Origin: Vicia villosa | Taxonomy: Eukaryota; Streptophyta; Magnoliopsida; Fabales; Fabaceae | Direction: 5' to 3' | DNA: 64,000 bases | Assembly (NCBI RefSeq): GCF_029867415.1 | Contig: NC_081185.1 | Coordinates: 132,949,753-133,013,752, forward strand | Shown here: positions 1 to 12,286 of the stretch, piece by piece | How the letters are laid out: each line of letters starts with the position of its first letter | How positions within the stretch are numbered: position 1 is the stretch's first letter | Position numbers and translations under genes: made by a program | Notes under the pieces: model-generated | The model's database searches: none | The model's input: only the letters and a program-made list of their open reading frames with translations | Told to the model about the DNA's origin: nothing

Positions 1-575
1 CGGCCCTAGATGGGCTTCGGACTACCCGACCCTAAATGGACGTTCTTATTTAAAAAAATTAAAATAAAACTCCATAATATTTATTATAAATAAAGTTAAA
101 AATTATGTTATTTTAAACATAATACATTTTTAAGTATTATATTATCTCTTATAAATACTATAATGTGTTTCTAGATACAATATATGTCTAAATTGAATAA
201 AATAATACTTGAATATTTCTTATAAGAAAAAAAAACTAATATAATACGATAAAAAAATGTTGATTATATTAATGTAAAATATTTGAAAGAGAAAGATTCA
301 ATAGAATAGAGATAAAATTTAGTGAATTGAGAAAAATCAATATGTTATTTTGGAGTAAGATAATATAAATAATATATTTTCTTAAGATTTATAATTATGC
401 GGGCCTAATAGACTACCCACGACCCATATGGGCTAGCCCTAATGGGTAACGGACTTTTCAGGGCTGGGTTAAAAAGGTCCTGAAAAATATGGGCTTTAAT
501 TTTAAGGCCCGAGCCCTATGATTTCTCGGGCTTGGCGAGCCGGCCCATGTGGGCTAGCCCATTTTGACAGCTCTA
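1..575. mobile_element. hAT-type MITE, truncated by the window edge
   Basis: The right end, GCCCATTTTGACAGCTCTA at 557-575, is the same terminal sequence as the right end of the complete element at 18453-19140. The left end lies outside the window. The terminal parts are rich in GGCCC/GGGCC words and the core is AT-rich, as in the complete copy. The octamer after the end (576-583, tggctcag) would be one half of the 8-bp target duplication, but the other half is not visible. No coding capacity is seen. Confidence 0.75.
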
Positions 576-583
576 TGGCTCAG

Positions 584-1193
584 GACACACTACTTGTATG
601 AAAATTCTTTCTAATAAGGTGATGGTTAGACGTCGAGCGTTGTTGGAGTGTCTGTCAACGATGATACAAGTGTACGTGGGTGAAAAATGGTACACTTGTG
701 TGTGTATGAGAGAGAGAATAATACAAGTGTGAGTTAAAAATCTCACATTGTTTAAAAAAATTGAGGTTGAGTAATATATAAGTGAAAAGACCCATGAAAC
801 TAACATTAAACTCGAACAATAATTCAGACGTCTAAGTCTTTCTCTTAGAAACAATTATCGTCTTTAATCACTTTGACTAAAATGAAATATTAGTGGTAGA
901 ATGAAAACTTTAAATTGACTATTAATTAAATTAAAATATGTAATTAGCCTTTACAAATATATCACTTTTAGTTTTACTTTGAGTAATTAAGTTTTGATGA
1001 TTTGGTTCTTACAAATCTATGTCATTTGTTTTTTATCATTGTTATTTTGTTTTAGGTTTTGCGAAATTGGTTTATATTGAAATTGGCCCTTGAAATATAA
1101 ATATTCGAATGACAAAAATCAAATATTCTACCTATTTTATTGACTAATTTCAATTTCTTTACTTAGACTAAAATAAAAGAATAAAGATAAAAA

Positions 1194-1197
<4 letters not shown>
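584..1197. other. AT-rich intergenic DNA, nothing recognised
   Basis: About 600 bases with no convincing coding, structural RNA or transposon signature. A short purine-rich stretch (tgtgtatgagagagagaataatac) is the only compositional feature. It may be degraded retroelement sequence, but nothing supports a family call. Confidence 0.5.
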
Positions 1198-1280
<83 letters not shown>

Positions 1281-1283
<3 letters not shown>

Positions 1284-1504
1284 CATATCATATGAGAATG
1301 TGAGAATGAATCTGAACCATTGGATTTTAAAATAAATGGTGGAGATTATGGGTGAATTTTTTTCTCTCTCCTACATCATTTATTTCAAAATGTAGGAGGG
1401 AGAAAAAAAAGATTCACCCATAATCTCCACCGTTTATTTTAAAATCCAATGGTTCAGATTCATTCTCACATTCTCATATAAATATGTCATTCTCATATGA
1501 TACG

Positions 1505-1509
<5 letters not shown>
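1281..1509. mobile_element. Foldback MITE in a TA tract
   Basis: Most of the element is one inverted repeat: the left arm (ATATGAGAATGTGAGAATGA and onward to the centre) recurs inverted on the right, around a short loop near 1375-1385. The right outer end carries a small extra duplication of TCATTCTCATATGA. No coding sequence. A non-autonomous DNA transposon with TA target preference is likely; the superfamily cannot be assigned by reading. Confidence 0.8.
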
Positions 1510-1550
<41 letters not shown>

Positions 1551-1554
<4 letters not shown>

Positions 1555-1783
1555 GACGACTCAAGTGAGAACACTTGGTTATTATGAGAAATGAGAACAA
1601 TGAATCACGACCATTAAATTTGATTTTAATGGACTGAATTGATTTCTTTTTCTAAGATCCAGTCCATTAAATATTAAAGATCTTAGAAAGAGAAACCAAT
1701 CCAGTCCATTAAAATCAAATTTAACGGTCGTGATTCATTGTTCTCATTTCTCATAATAACCAAGTGTTCTCACTTGAGTCGTC

Positions 1784-1787
<4 letters not shown>
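1551..1787. mobile_element. Foldback MITE with near-perfect long inverted repeats
   Basis: The ends AGGGGACGACTCAAGTGAGA and its reverse complement bound a 237-bp palindrome whose two arms match through GAACACTTGGTTATTATGAG and CACGACCATTAAATTTGAT. The loop is near 1660-1680. It sits between TA tracts and lacks coding sequence. It is a different family from the element at 1281-1509, judging by the unrelated termini. Confidence 0.85.
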
Positions 1788-1826
<39 letters not shown>

Positions 1827-1828
<2 letters not shown>

Positions 1829-2839
1829 CAATGACTTATTTACACCTTAAAAGAAATAAATTGGCAATTGAAATAGAATAATAGACAGTTAGTCGATGGT
1901 CCTCGTGCTGAAGCGAGGTTAGATGAATGTAAACACAATCGATCTTATTCAACCCAATCTTTTTCAAGTCTACCAGTGTTTATTGTAGTCGTCCACACAC
2001 TAGATCTAGTGAAACTCATAATAGGCATGGATAATTGGATTTTATAATTGAAGGTTGAGAAAAACACATGAAATGGAGATTTGAATTGAGTTTTCTAAAA
2101 AAAAATTCTTCTAGAAAAAATATTCACCACAATCAATGAGATAGATAAGAAATGAAGAAAGATTGACACGTTTGGTTTATACAAGTTCGCCTTAGAAAAG
2201 GTTAATCTTGTCCACCCGTCGAGGTGATTTCGCCTTAGAAAATGACTGAATCTACTAATCTTGAAAAATTACAAACAAACTCTAAGAGTTTAGAAAGACA
2301 TCTTAGCCCTCTCAAGTATTAACCTAGTCACTTTAGGAATACAAATCTTAACAGATTTACAAATCTTAACAGAAATTCTTAGAAATAGATTTCTCACAAA
2401 TGAGTGTTTAGAATAACCTCTCTAATATTCTTTCTTTCTCTGCTTTTTTTTCTTTGAAGATATGTATGTTGAGTTTGATTATATTTGAAACGCTTGAGTA
2501 GCTTCAGTCGTAAATTGGTAGCATGTGTAATTTTTCTTCAAAGGAGAGTGTCTCATATATATAGTCCCATGAAGATGACCGTTGAGAATGACAAGACGTT
2601 GTTTTCCTTGCAACTGATGTAACAGATCCAAAAAGATCGTGGAGGACAAAGAGCACACCAAAATCGAGTTCGTACAATACGTCCTTGCAGTAGTGGAGAA
2701 GATAGTGTACTGTTGTACTATTAAACTTCTAGTGCAAGTTTTTGATCATTCTTCTTTGAAAAGTACTTCTTATCTGAAGTAAAGAGAACATGGAAGAGAT
2801 CACAAACCTATGGTATAGGATTTTTCAGTGGCTAGGGAG
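1827..2839. other. Unassigned sequence, possibly old retroelement
   Basis: No convincing open frame or terminal repeat was found. A short motif, CGCCTTAGAAAA, occurs twice (about 2191 and 2232) in a stretch that reads like degraded LTR or untranslated leader, but no partner LTR was identified in the window. Confidence 0.4.
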
Positions 2840-3125
2840 AATAATTGTCTTGTCGTGAGATATTATCTCATTTATGAGGTATTTTATTCTCTAGGGGGTT
2901 TGCGTAGGGTGAGAGACGGGCTTACCATAATTTGGTACTCAGGGGTAAGAGCTATTGGGAAATCTCGGAATGAGCTCATCTTTATAGGTAAGCTAAAAGA
3001 CCAGGGGGGATATGGAAGATAAGAGCATATCTTTTTCTTGGAAATGGTATCTTGGTAGGTTGCTAGCCTAGCCATATTATTTTTTAACTGGCTCGCGAGT
3101 CCTATTATTAGTGTAAGCTAAAAGC
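2840..3125 (+). pseudogene. LINE ORF2 C-terminal fragment
   Basis: The plus-strand frame reads GLTIIWYSGVRAIGKSRNEL followed by IF.GKLKD and, after a frame change, a tryptophan-containing stretch ending near NWLASP. This is the layout of the far C-terminus of plant L1-type LINE ORF2 (Trp-x3-Trp-x2-Trp-x-x-Arg-Asn-Glu, then Ser-Trp-x-Trp). Here Trp has been replaced by Gly in one position and several stops follow. It is a fragment without its own reverse transcriptase. Confidence is moderate because the piece is short. Confidence 0.45.
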
Positions 3126-4247
3126 GGTTCATTAGTGTGACCTATTTTTCGTGGGGTTATGGTCTTAAGTTGCTATTGGAGGAAATTGTTTTGTTTATGA
3201 TGGTTATTTTTCCTAAGATCTAGCATGGTTCTATTAGTGGTTTAGGTGGCTCTTGAAAATTACAAATGATTAGGGGGGACCAAAAAACCTCTACAATTAA
3301 CTTGTTGTTACAAGTGATGACGACATTTTTATAAGTAACACGTTATTCAAGATTTCATGACATGATTTTGAGACTTATGGTCTCTTTGTGCTTAAAATGC
3401 GATAAAGATATGGATCAAGATGTCCCACACATAATGGAACATTTTTCACCAAAAGTTGTTGCGCCAGTCACAATCAGGCGCCGGATTTGTTTCCTTATTT
3501 ATCATCGTGTTTATGTATTTTTTGGAATCAAGAAAGAATTCCTAAAATGATCACAGATCAAGACCAAATCAGATTTATTGGGATTTAATTTATGATAGAT
3601 TGCAAATCAAGTCAAATCACAATTTGGATATGCACTTTTGTGTGTTTTATTCAGCGGGAAGTTTTCAAAACCCTATTCACGAGGTGCAACTTCTCGACTC
3701 GTTATTTAAGAAATCACACTCCCTATCAGAAGAGTCAAATGTTGAGAGATCAACAAGGCATTTGTGTTTATTGAGTTTATATGGTTTATATTGTAAAACT
3801 ATATTTGTTTGATCATTCTTATCTGAAGGAATACAACTTCGTTTATTGAGTTATAATAATTCCATCATTCCAACTTTTGTAATCTTTCCAACACTAGGAA
3901 TAATTGTTGAGAGAAAGTGAGAGGGGTTTCATATTTAGGGGGAGTGCTAAATAGAAATTCTCGGGTAGTATTAAGAAAAAGGAAATGAACTAGAAAATTT
4001 CATCTAAGACCAATTTGTACTTTTAATAGTAATATGAGATTTCCTTTCTTGGGTTAAAACCCTCTAGACATATGTGTTATTGCACCGAATTGGGTTACCA
4101 ATTCCTTGTGTCTAATTTAGTTTATTTGCATCATTATTGTTACTGCATCCGTCTTTTCATACACATTATCTCACACAATGTGTTTGACATCTTTCCAGAA
4201 GGAGAACATGATTTCAATTGGCATCATAGCAGACACCCTGTCCTGCT
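3126..4247 (+). other. Probable leader of the Copia element, low certainty
   Basis: No recognised coding capacity. The last 350 bases run directly into the Copia gag start and include a purine-rich AGGGGGAGTGC word near 3938 and a long non-coding lead-in, which would fit a retrotransposon untranslated leader. No LTR could be defined. Confidence 0.35.
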
Positions 4248-5640
4248 TTGATGAGCTCCAGTGAACTTATGAGTTTTGTTCAAATAGATAACAACAAAGA
4301 AGGAGGATTTATGAACCGGCCACCTATGCTAGATGGCACGAACTATGACTATTGGAAAGCTCGTGTGATAGCTTTTATCAAATTTATGGACAACAAAACA
4401 TGGAAGGTAATCATAAAAGAGTGGACATCTAGTGGTTATTGCTCCAAATGAGACCCAATCCCTAAATCCAAAAGCATATTGGTCTAAAGATGGAGATGAT
4501 GAATCTCATGGGAACTCTCATGCTCTCAATGCCATATTCAATGGATTTAACAAAAATGTCTTTCGACTTATCAACACTTGCACTGAAGCCAAAGAAGCGT
4601 GGGAGATTCTCAAAACTGCTCATAAAGGAACCTCCAAAGTTTGGATGTCCAGACTTCAACTTCTCACCGCCATGTTCGAAAACCTAAAAATGAAGGAAGA
4701 TCAAACTACAACTGACTTTATGTTCATGTTCGTGAAATAGAAAACTTCTCATTTGCTCTTGGTGAAAAAATGTCTAAAGAAAAACTGGCCAGAAAAATCC
4801 TAAGATCACTTCCAAATAAGTTTGACATGAAAATGACGGTAATATAAGAAGCTCAAGACATCAGTGCTATAAAAGTGGATGAACTTTTTGGCTCATTGCT
4901 GGCTTTTAAAATAGCTCTTAGTGAAAAAAGATGAAAATAAAAGAAAGGGAGTTGCTTTCAAAGTTGATGTGGAAGAAGACAAGGAGCAAGAAGTATAAGA
5001 TATTGATGAGAACATGTTCAACTCTATTAATCTACTTGCAAAAAGGTTTGGCAAAGTAATGAGAAGACTTGAAAAACGTTATAGGAACAATGTCATGACA
5101 AATGTGAAGGTAAAAGTTCTTGACAACTCAAAAGGCTTCAACTTACATCGTAGTTTCAAATATGGAGACAGTATGAACAAAGGCAAGGGTATAAAATGTC
5201 ATGAATGTGAAGGCTTTTGACACGTCCGAGCAGAATGTACCTACTACCTAAGAAAACAAAAGAAGGGGGTACTATGCTACTCTTTTGGATGAAGAAACTG
5301 AATATGAGAGTGAGGATAAAAGGCTAACAATGTGATTGCCTTCACTGCTCTCCTAAGGAACAAAACAAATGACCAAAATGATGGTGAATCAAGTGATGAA
5401 GACATCTCAAATGAAGATGTTGCTAACTCATATAGATTGATGTATGTAAAATGGAAAGAATAATGCATGACAATTGAGAAACAAAAATTGTCAAATAAAT
5501 ATATTACTTCAAGAGAAAGCTAATCTCACTAAAATTTCTACTGACCTACGGGAATAAGTCACCCTTCTGAATAAGCTGGAAGGCATGACCAAGTCAGTGT
5601 GTATGAAAAATAGCTAGGCATATGAGTGGTGTTGGTTTTG
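4248..5640 (+). pseudogene. Ty1/copia gag remnant, SIRE/Maximus-like
   Basis: Successive frames encode a Copia Gag (UBN2-type): NRPPMLDGTNYDYWKAR near the start (about 4312-4362), then AYWSKDGDDE, RLINTCTEAKEAWEIL and MKEDQTTTDF. A zinc knuckle follows at about 5193-5235, reading C-H-E-C-E-G-F-stop-H-V-R-A-E-C: the CCHC ligands survive but a TGA interrupts it. At least three frame changes or stops (near 4450, 4740 and 5218) disable it. The order NRPP, then UBN2, then a basic segment with RRLEKR, then CCHC is typical of SIRE/Maximus Copia elements. Protease, integrase and RT are absent; homology stops near 5640 where an inverted LINE fragment begins. Confidence 0.8.
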
Positions 5641-5644
5641 ACTA

Positions 5645-6140
5645 CAACTATATGAATGAAGAAGAAAATAATCTTGTTCCTCTAGCACAAAAAATACATT
5701 GGGCATCCCACCACCATATTCTTCCAAATTGAGGCCACAATATCTTTGAAATCGGGATGTATGGACCATGTGTGTGTGTATTTGAATTGAGTAGTAAACA
5801 TGCCCTCTTGGCGTTGGAAATCAGAGAGAATGGGGTAATGATTTGACCTATTCTTGTCGATTGTACAACAAGAAATAGAGGAGCATTTATCAATCCAAGA
5901 CTGATTACAAATAACTCTACTCAACCACTTTTCAATGTGATAATGACCCTTGTGACCATTGGAGTAATTGAAAGGAACATAAGAGGTGGGAAGATGAATG
6001 GAGTGATTTGAGTTTGTCCATTTGCAGAATTCATCAGTTGGAACTCTTGCTGGTTGATGGGATCCATGATACTCATAAAATCCAATAATGGTGTTAAAGT
6101 CTCCTTGAAAATACCAAGGGGATCAATGAGAGTTATCAAT
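5645..6140 (-). pseudogene. LINE endonuclease-domain fragment
   Basis: On the minus strand a broken frame reads GDFNTI, then a segment with PTDEF.KW, then SRVICNQSWIDKC and SNHYPILSDFQ. These correspond in order to the GDFN, core and S-D/N-H motifs of the endonuclease/exonuclease/phosphatase fold at the N-terminus of plant LINE ORF2. The expected Asp of the SDH motif is Asn here. Several frameshifts are needed. It lies back to back with the Copia gag remnant. No RT domain is attached. Confidence 0.65.
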
Positions 6141-6599
6141 AACTTGTAGTGTATACAGAGATGTTAGACCTCATATTCTTATTGATCTCTATATTGCAGA
6201 TAACTTATTTCAAAGATTAAATACATTTAGAGAATTTGTACCTTTAGGCCAGACGATCCTTCGATGGAGATTATACTTGCAAGCTTCTGTTCCCTTTTGG
6301 ATCTTCTAGAATCACAATCCTATCCCCCTTGACACCAGGCTTGAGAGGCTGAAAAATATATCACAAACATTTATAAGTCACTTATAAACCAATCTCACAA
6401 TAAATCATACAAATTTGTCATTCAATAATAAGATCAAAATAGAGGAACTACTGTGTGTGTGTGTGAGTGTGCGTCAAAATGCCAAAAACAAAATGTCACA
6501 ATGTTATAGTCAATCCAAGTATAAACCATAATACAAAAATTTTAAAATATACAAATAAAATTCCACTAGTGAGCATATATAACGCCATTGTTTCTCCTA

Positions 6600-8050
6600 T
6601 GTCGTTGGTACTACAACACATTCTGTAACTGTGCTAAGATGGCTTATAGAGTGGTCATCTGAGGAGTGCCTTCCACAAACTCTCCCTTAGTTATGGTATC
6701 TCTCCCAATGGCCACAATGCAGTTACATATTGATAATACATCAACAACATGAACCACCCTCACATGCTCCTCCTCTAAGATCTCCTGATGAGATGGCCTT
6801 AAGGGATTTCCCTCTGCATCGGGTGTCTTGTAAGGATGTGAAACTCTATAAAACCATGTAGCCATATTTCATACAATATGGAAGAGGTGCTAACACACGA
6901 CGTACATCCTCTAGCGCTAAATGATCAAAGTACATTGTAACGATCTCATCAACAACTCTAGGGAGGACAGTGGCTATAGAAGGAATGGTGAGGTATCTAG
7001 GTATACCCAAACTAGCGCAGGACTCACTTAGGCAAATTGGGGGTACATAAGCCATCCAAAGTACAATGCCACCGTCTCCAAGGGTCGTGTCTCATGGTGA
7101 TCGGCATATGAAATAATGCAAATGTCATCCGGCACCATGTGGCCAATAACTACTCGAAACAACTCAGTCACCTTATTCCTTCTGAGCAAGATGATTGAGC
7201 ATGCACGTGACAAAGCTCCAAAGTAGTCTTCCACATGTGCCAAGTCAGAAAGTCGTGCAAAATATTGGTGAAAAGAAATATTAGTAATATAATAATGTAT
7301 CATAGTTATTATTAAATTAATATCAGTAATGGTGCAAAAAAATAGCTTAAATAGATAGTTGTTTCCAGTCATCTGTCAAATCTTCCATATACCACCCTAA
7401 GCTAGTTTAGAGTAGAGGTACAAAAAACATGAAACCACATTGTTATACTCGTGGATCCTCTCTAATTCAAAAATATATATAAGGTTGATAACATCGACAT
7501 AGGTCGCACTTTTATCCACAAAAATAAGTGTGCCAACCAAAACTAAGAGGTATAACCTCAATACGCACACTTTGTGGTATGCAACTAGTGCAACGTCACC
7601 ATCGGCATGCACGGTTAGAGCCAGGTGGTGCTCATACAAATCCATCAAGAAGGAAAACCTAAAGTGACATCCTCTAGTGTCATCTAACTCTTCATGAGCT
7701 TTTCCAAGGCCAACTCTCAAATAAGTCCCCATCATGTCTAGTGTCTCAAGTTTGCTAGTCCTGGAGTAGTTTAATAATTTTTCCTTGATGGAAAGATGAA
7801 AGAGACATGAGACATCATCAAGTGTGATGGACATCTCACTTATCAAAAGATAAAATGACGACATCTCTGCATGTCATCTCTCTATAAAAATAGACAATAC
7901 GCCATGGTTAGTATAATCATATCCAGTCCTACATAAATCTTGCAACCTAGATAGTTGCATGACATCTTGAAAACATTGCTCATCAGGTTGCGCCAGCTTT
8001 GCAACCTTCATATCATGGCCGATACACTTTAATGTATCACTGTACTGCAT
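6600..8050 (-). pseudogene. Plant mobile domain (PMD)-like gene, broken
   Basis: The minus-strand frame opens with an ATG at 8048-8050 and reads through a typical PMD N-terminus, including PDEQCFQDV, NHGVLSIFIER and ISEMSITLDDVSCLFHL, then LIFVDKSATYVDVI and LERIHEYN. One TGA (about 7873-7875) replaces the Trp expected after FIER, and a stop follows SKLA at 7397. Further pieces, LSDLAHVEDYFG (about 7250) and ADHHETRPLETVALYFGWL (about 7080), continue the domain, with an apparent intron or insertion between. PMD proteins are widespread in legumes, are often transposon-associated (PMD occurs with MULE and Ty3/gypsy elements), and some members act in silencing. This copy is broken by at least two stops; function is unlikely. 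Confidence 0.7.
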
Positions 8051-8759
8051 AAAATAAATGCATAGTTAAATAATTAAAATATTATATCACAAATGTTTAA
8101 AAGAGTATTATTTGTTTTTGCTCTCTTGCAAAAATAGAAATATGAAGGATGAGAGAAAGGCGCGAGTTTATTTAAATAGATGCATCTCAATTTCAATCTT
8201 CATATTAAATCAGACTTTGGAATCTATATTATTTTTAAACTGTGTGGTCTTGATTTCATTCTATATTTGATATGTTAGACGCATCTGAATTCCAACCTCA
8301 AGAATTTTTTAATATCTAGTTTTGAAGATTATTCTATTCTCCAAAAATAGTATGTATTTGAAGTGCGCTTGAATTTTAAAATTCAAAATTAAGAGTTATT
8401 TTTTTTACAAAATTCAAAGTTAACTTAAGAGTTATTTTAAAATTTCAGCAAAATATGTGAATGACATATAGGGTGTGATGAGTAACCCCTTCTTTTAATC
8501 CTTAGCGGAAAGTTTCCGATTTTGTATTATAGTGTTGTTTGAAGTGCATCTTCATTTTATTTACTAATAACATGGTGCCACATTACTAGAATTACAATTA
8601 AATAGGTTTATATAAAAACTCAATTTAAACGATCGTAATTGTATAATAAGAATTAAAAATATATTAGCCCAAAATACTAAAAAAAACAAATTATAACAAA
8701 TCCAGAATACTGATATGGTGTAAAAAGTAAACCTATTATTAAGTTGGGTGGAAATGAAG
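8051..8759. other. AT-rich flank of the PMD pseudogene, no gene seen
   Basis: Contains repeated variations of GATGCATCTCAATTT / GACGCATCTGAATTC / GTGCGCTTGAATTT (about 8180, 8279 and 8360), suggesting a degenerate local duplication of a 5' flank. No coding potential found. Confidence 0.45.
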
Positions 8760-8771
8760 GATAAGATTGTC

Positions 8772-9375
8772 GAGGAATGTCACTCTTAAAATTAAACATG
8801 TCACTTCTCGGAGCTATGTTTTTATTATTATACCATTGTCTAAAGTCACTAATTTTAAAAAATATATGTTTTTATCGGAAATTTCGAAAAAATACTAGAT
8901 TTTTTAAAAAAAGTATAAATTTTTACCGGTTTTTTCGAAATTTTCGGTATTTTTTAAAAAAAAAAGTGATACCGAAACTGTGGCTGGATGGAATCCTTCG
9001 CGATGGAAATGCTGGGATATTTTATGTGAGCAAGCCTAAATTTCTGGTATACCGGAAATTTGAAATTTCTGGTATGTACCGGAAATTTGAAATTTTCGGT
9101 ATGTACCGAGAATTTGAAATTAACTAAAATTTCCGGTATGATCTACCAGAAATTTCAAATTATCTAAAATTTACGGTATGATATACCGAAAAAATTTTTA
9201 TGAACTGGAATTTTCGGTAAGTTGCACCGAAAATTTGACAATGCATACCGAAATTTTTTTCAAAAGTTCTTTGTCTCTCAATATTTTTGTTGAACATTTT
9301 TCAAAAAAATAAAATTGAATTAAAAAGATATAGAGGTGTCAAGTATAAAAAAGGGGTGGCATATAGATTTTTCAT
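8772..9375. mobile_element. Non-autonomous Mutator-like TIR element with target duplication
   Basis: GATAAGATTGTC occurs on both sides (8760-8771 and 9376-9387), a direct repeat expected from insertion; 9-11 bp is usual for Mutator-like elements, so one or two bases may match by chance. The ends resemble each other in inverted orientation (GAGGAATGTCAC against ATGAAAAATCTATATGCCAC). The interior is dominated by repeats of ACCGGAAATTTGAAATT / TTCGGTAT in both orientations. The same interior repeats occur at both ends of the 10722-18359 element, so these form one family. Confidence 0.7.
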
Positions 9376-9387
9376 GATAAGATTGTC

Positions 9388-10075
9388 TGGAAATTCACAA
9401 CTGCGGCCCAGTTCTACAAACTCTGATTGGACCCAATTAATTGATTTTTGTTCTTAAACGAAATTTTGTGAGAACCGAAAAAAAAAAGTGATTATATTTT
9501 CTTCACCAAGAAAAGTGAATATTGTGATAAGTAAAATTATTTTAATTTTTTCAAAATGATGTGTTTTCAAATATGATTAAATATTTATTTGAAAAAAAAT
9601 CAATATTGTTAGTTATATAATAAAGTGCATAGCTGCAATAATCACATACATTAAATGTTGAAAAATAAAAAATTATAAATACAAACTTGCTCTACTTCAT
9701 ATCAAATGTTTACAAGTTTTTACTATTTAAGTTGTATTTATGGAACTTTTGATATGACTTTATATAACATATTAAATTTAACAAAATATTTTTTATTATA
9801 TCACATATGATGAAAGATTTTCTACAAAATATTTTATTGAGAAATTTGAGCAGGCTAATAAGTGTCCTAATGACACTTTTTAAGTATGATCGTTAGTTAA
9901 AGAATAAAAAAAAATCCACCTTTTGAATTGAAAAATATAAACCTAATTTTTTTTATAAAAAATAAATAAATCACTTTTCAATTGAATATTTGTATATTTA
10001 ATTGTTTAATCATTACTTAAGGACATTCATTATATATTTTTCAAATATATAAATATAAAATAGAGTTTCAACTGC
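9388..10075. other. AT-rich intergenic DNA, nothing recognised
   Basis: About 690 bases with no coding, RNA or repeat feature that can be named. Confidence 0.5.
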
Positions 10076-10083
10076 CTCACAAC

Positions 10084-10625
10084 TAGGGGTGGGAATAGAC
10101 CAGATCGATTAACAGGGGCCTACGGCCCAACTTACATAGGCCTATGTCAAGCCAGACTTTTTATATAAATAAAAAAGTCTAGGCTTTTTATATTGTATTT
10201 TGTATTTTGAATTAAAATATAAAAATAAATATTAGTTATCTTAAAGAAATTATGAAAATAAGATGAAAAAAAAATTTATTAACAATGTCATAAGTTATTT
10301 CCATAAGTTTTTTCAAACAAATAGTATCACAAAATTTATACTACTAAGGAAACTCAAATAAATCAATGCAAACAAACATTTAATCTCATTGATCTTTTAA
10401 TTTGTTAGTCTATATAAATTTGAGTTGAATGACTTATTTACGAATGTTCAAATGAATAGGCTTTTAAGTAGGCTAACGAGCCAATCACGCCTTCAAAAAG
10501 GCCATACTCAGGCTAAAAAAATAAACCTACGATATACTACAGGTCAAGCTTAGGCTTTAAATTTTTTAGCAGGTCAGACTCAGGCTTGGAAAAGCCGAGC
10601 TCAGTCGAGCCTATTCCTATCCCTA
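10084..10625. mobile_element. hAT-type MITE with perfect 8-bp target duplication
   Basis: CTCACAAC stands on both sides (10076-10083 and 10626-10633). The termini are inverted: TAGGGGTGGGAATAG on the left and CTATTCCTATCCCTA on the right. An 8-bp duplication and TAGGGGTG-like termini are characteristic of the hAT superfamily. The interior is AT-rich and non-coding, with subterminal AGGCCTA / AGGCTT words. Confidence 0.9.
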
Positions 10626-10962
10626 CTCACAACTAGAATCTATTCCTAAGTCCCCTTCTAAAACCCTAAGCTAATTTCACTTGTAAAACATATAATCCTT
10701 GAGCTTCACTGGTGGTGTACGAGGATTTAACATGTCACCCCTAAAATTATATAAGGCACCCCTCATTTTCTTTATTCCAGAAATGCCTCTAATGAAACAC
10801 AAACAATTTTTGGACGAAATTTTTGGTAGACTCTTTTAAAATTTCCAGTACAACCAAAATTTTCGGTACCCCTGCTAAATTTCCGGTACCCCTTCACTGA
10901 AACAAATTAAAAAAAGGGAAAAAAATTAAAAATATTACAAAATACTGAAAATAAGACATTTA

Positions 10963-10992
10963 CTAGTAATATACCCATGCGTCCGCACGGGT
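10963..10992 (-). mobile_element. Helitron-like 3' terminus
   Basis: On the minus strand the sequence is a 20-nt hairpin (ACCCGTGCG, two-base loop, CGCATGGGT, one mismatch), a short AT spacer and CTAG followed by T. A hairpin a few bases upstream of CTRR, with insertion between A and T, is the diagnostic 3' end of Helitrons. The matching 5' TC end was not found to the right, so the size of the element is unknown. Confidence 0.5.
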
Positions 10993-11504
10993 AAAAATTA
11001 TTTAGTAGTGTAAAATTATACTGTAAATTGAGAGTTATGTTTATATATGTTTAGCTGCTTAGAATTTAATTGGTCGTGTCCCATGACACTTCATAAAGTA
11101 TTTCATTCACATTTTTAACATTAAAGACAAGTGCAAATGTGTGATAACTCAACACCTACTAAATAACAAATTATATTGAGAGTAAGAATGAATTGGTTAT
11201 TCAATCATACTACAATGAAAAGATTTAAATACATATTAATATTTAAAATATTTCATCATTGAAAGAGTCAATTTATGTATTCTTTTTGTCTAAATTTAAT
11301 TGATTGTGTCCAGTGTCACTTTATCAAGTGCAAATTAACATTTATACATATTATATTGTTTGGATCTAATTTGTTGTGTGCCATAAGATTAAAGACAAGT
11401 GCAAAGTTATAATGAGCAAGATGTAATATGATTTTGAGATAAATATTGTAAGAATCATAACAAAGCTAAATAATAATTGTCATTCATTTGTGTATTTATA
11501 TGAA

Positions 11505-11790
11505 ATTGTTAATTAAAATAAAATAGGTATCGTGTTGATAGTGCCCCGTAGTAAAAATAGAAATTTTGACATTTGAAAATAAGAATTTTGTGTCAAATAA
11601 AGACAATTGTTAATTAAAATAAAATAGGTATTTTGCTGATAATGCCCCGTGAGTAAAATAAAAGTTTTGACATTTAAAAATAAGAATTTTGTGTCTCAAA
11701 TAAAGACAATTGTTAATTAAAATAAAATAGGTATTTTACTGATAATGCCCCGTCAGTAAAGTAGAAACTTTGACATTTAAAAACAATTTT
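11505..11790. repeat. Three tandem units of about 110 bp
   Basis: AATTGTTAATTAAAATAAAA followed by TAGGTAT, then a variable TGATAATGCCCCGT and TTTGACATTTAAAAATAAG, occurs three times in direct tandem with small differences. It sits between the Helitron-like end and the LINE and may be internal Helitron sequence. Confidence 0.8.
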
Positions 11791-12286
11791 TTAATAATCA
11801 TAAAATAATTATGTTTTCGGTTGAATAAATTTTTACGTGTTCCTCTTCGTTCCATTAAAAAAAATCCAGTTTATTAATTTATTTATGTTTAGAAAAATAA
11901 AAAGGGAAAAAAATCTAGGAGAAAAAATTAAAATGAAAATTGTGAAGTGTGTAGGGTGTTTAATAGAGAGAGTGAAAGATAGAAATAGTTTTATTTGTAA
12001 AAGGATGGAAAATATAATTTGAAATGAAAAAGTGGTTTTGCATTGCAAAGTGTCAACACTTTATTGAATAGGGAGTGTGATTATATTGATCTTTATGTAA
12101 ATACTAATATACCCTTTTTGCTTTGTAATTTTTGAAAGAGTGAATGACATTTTTGGTAGAATGGTGGCATCTTCTAATAATAGCTAGATAGTAGATTGTT
12201 AAAGAACAAGAACTTATGTCTAAAAATTTAGTGAGAGTCTGCCTTCTCTCTAACTTTCCGGTTAGGGTTAAGGGTGGTTTTTTCCA

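Larger units (their letters stand above)
1198..1826. repeat. Three (TA)n tracts flanking two foldback elements
   Basis: Pure TA dinucleotide runs at about 1198-1280, 1510-1550 and 1788-1826 are separated by two palindromic elements. The alternation suggests that one TA tract was the target of successive insertions by TA-preferring elements. Confidence 0.9.

Noticed and set aside
573..854. 93-codon minus-strand open frame
   Set aside because: Overlaps a MITE end, has low-complexity composition and no family resemblance; a chance frame.
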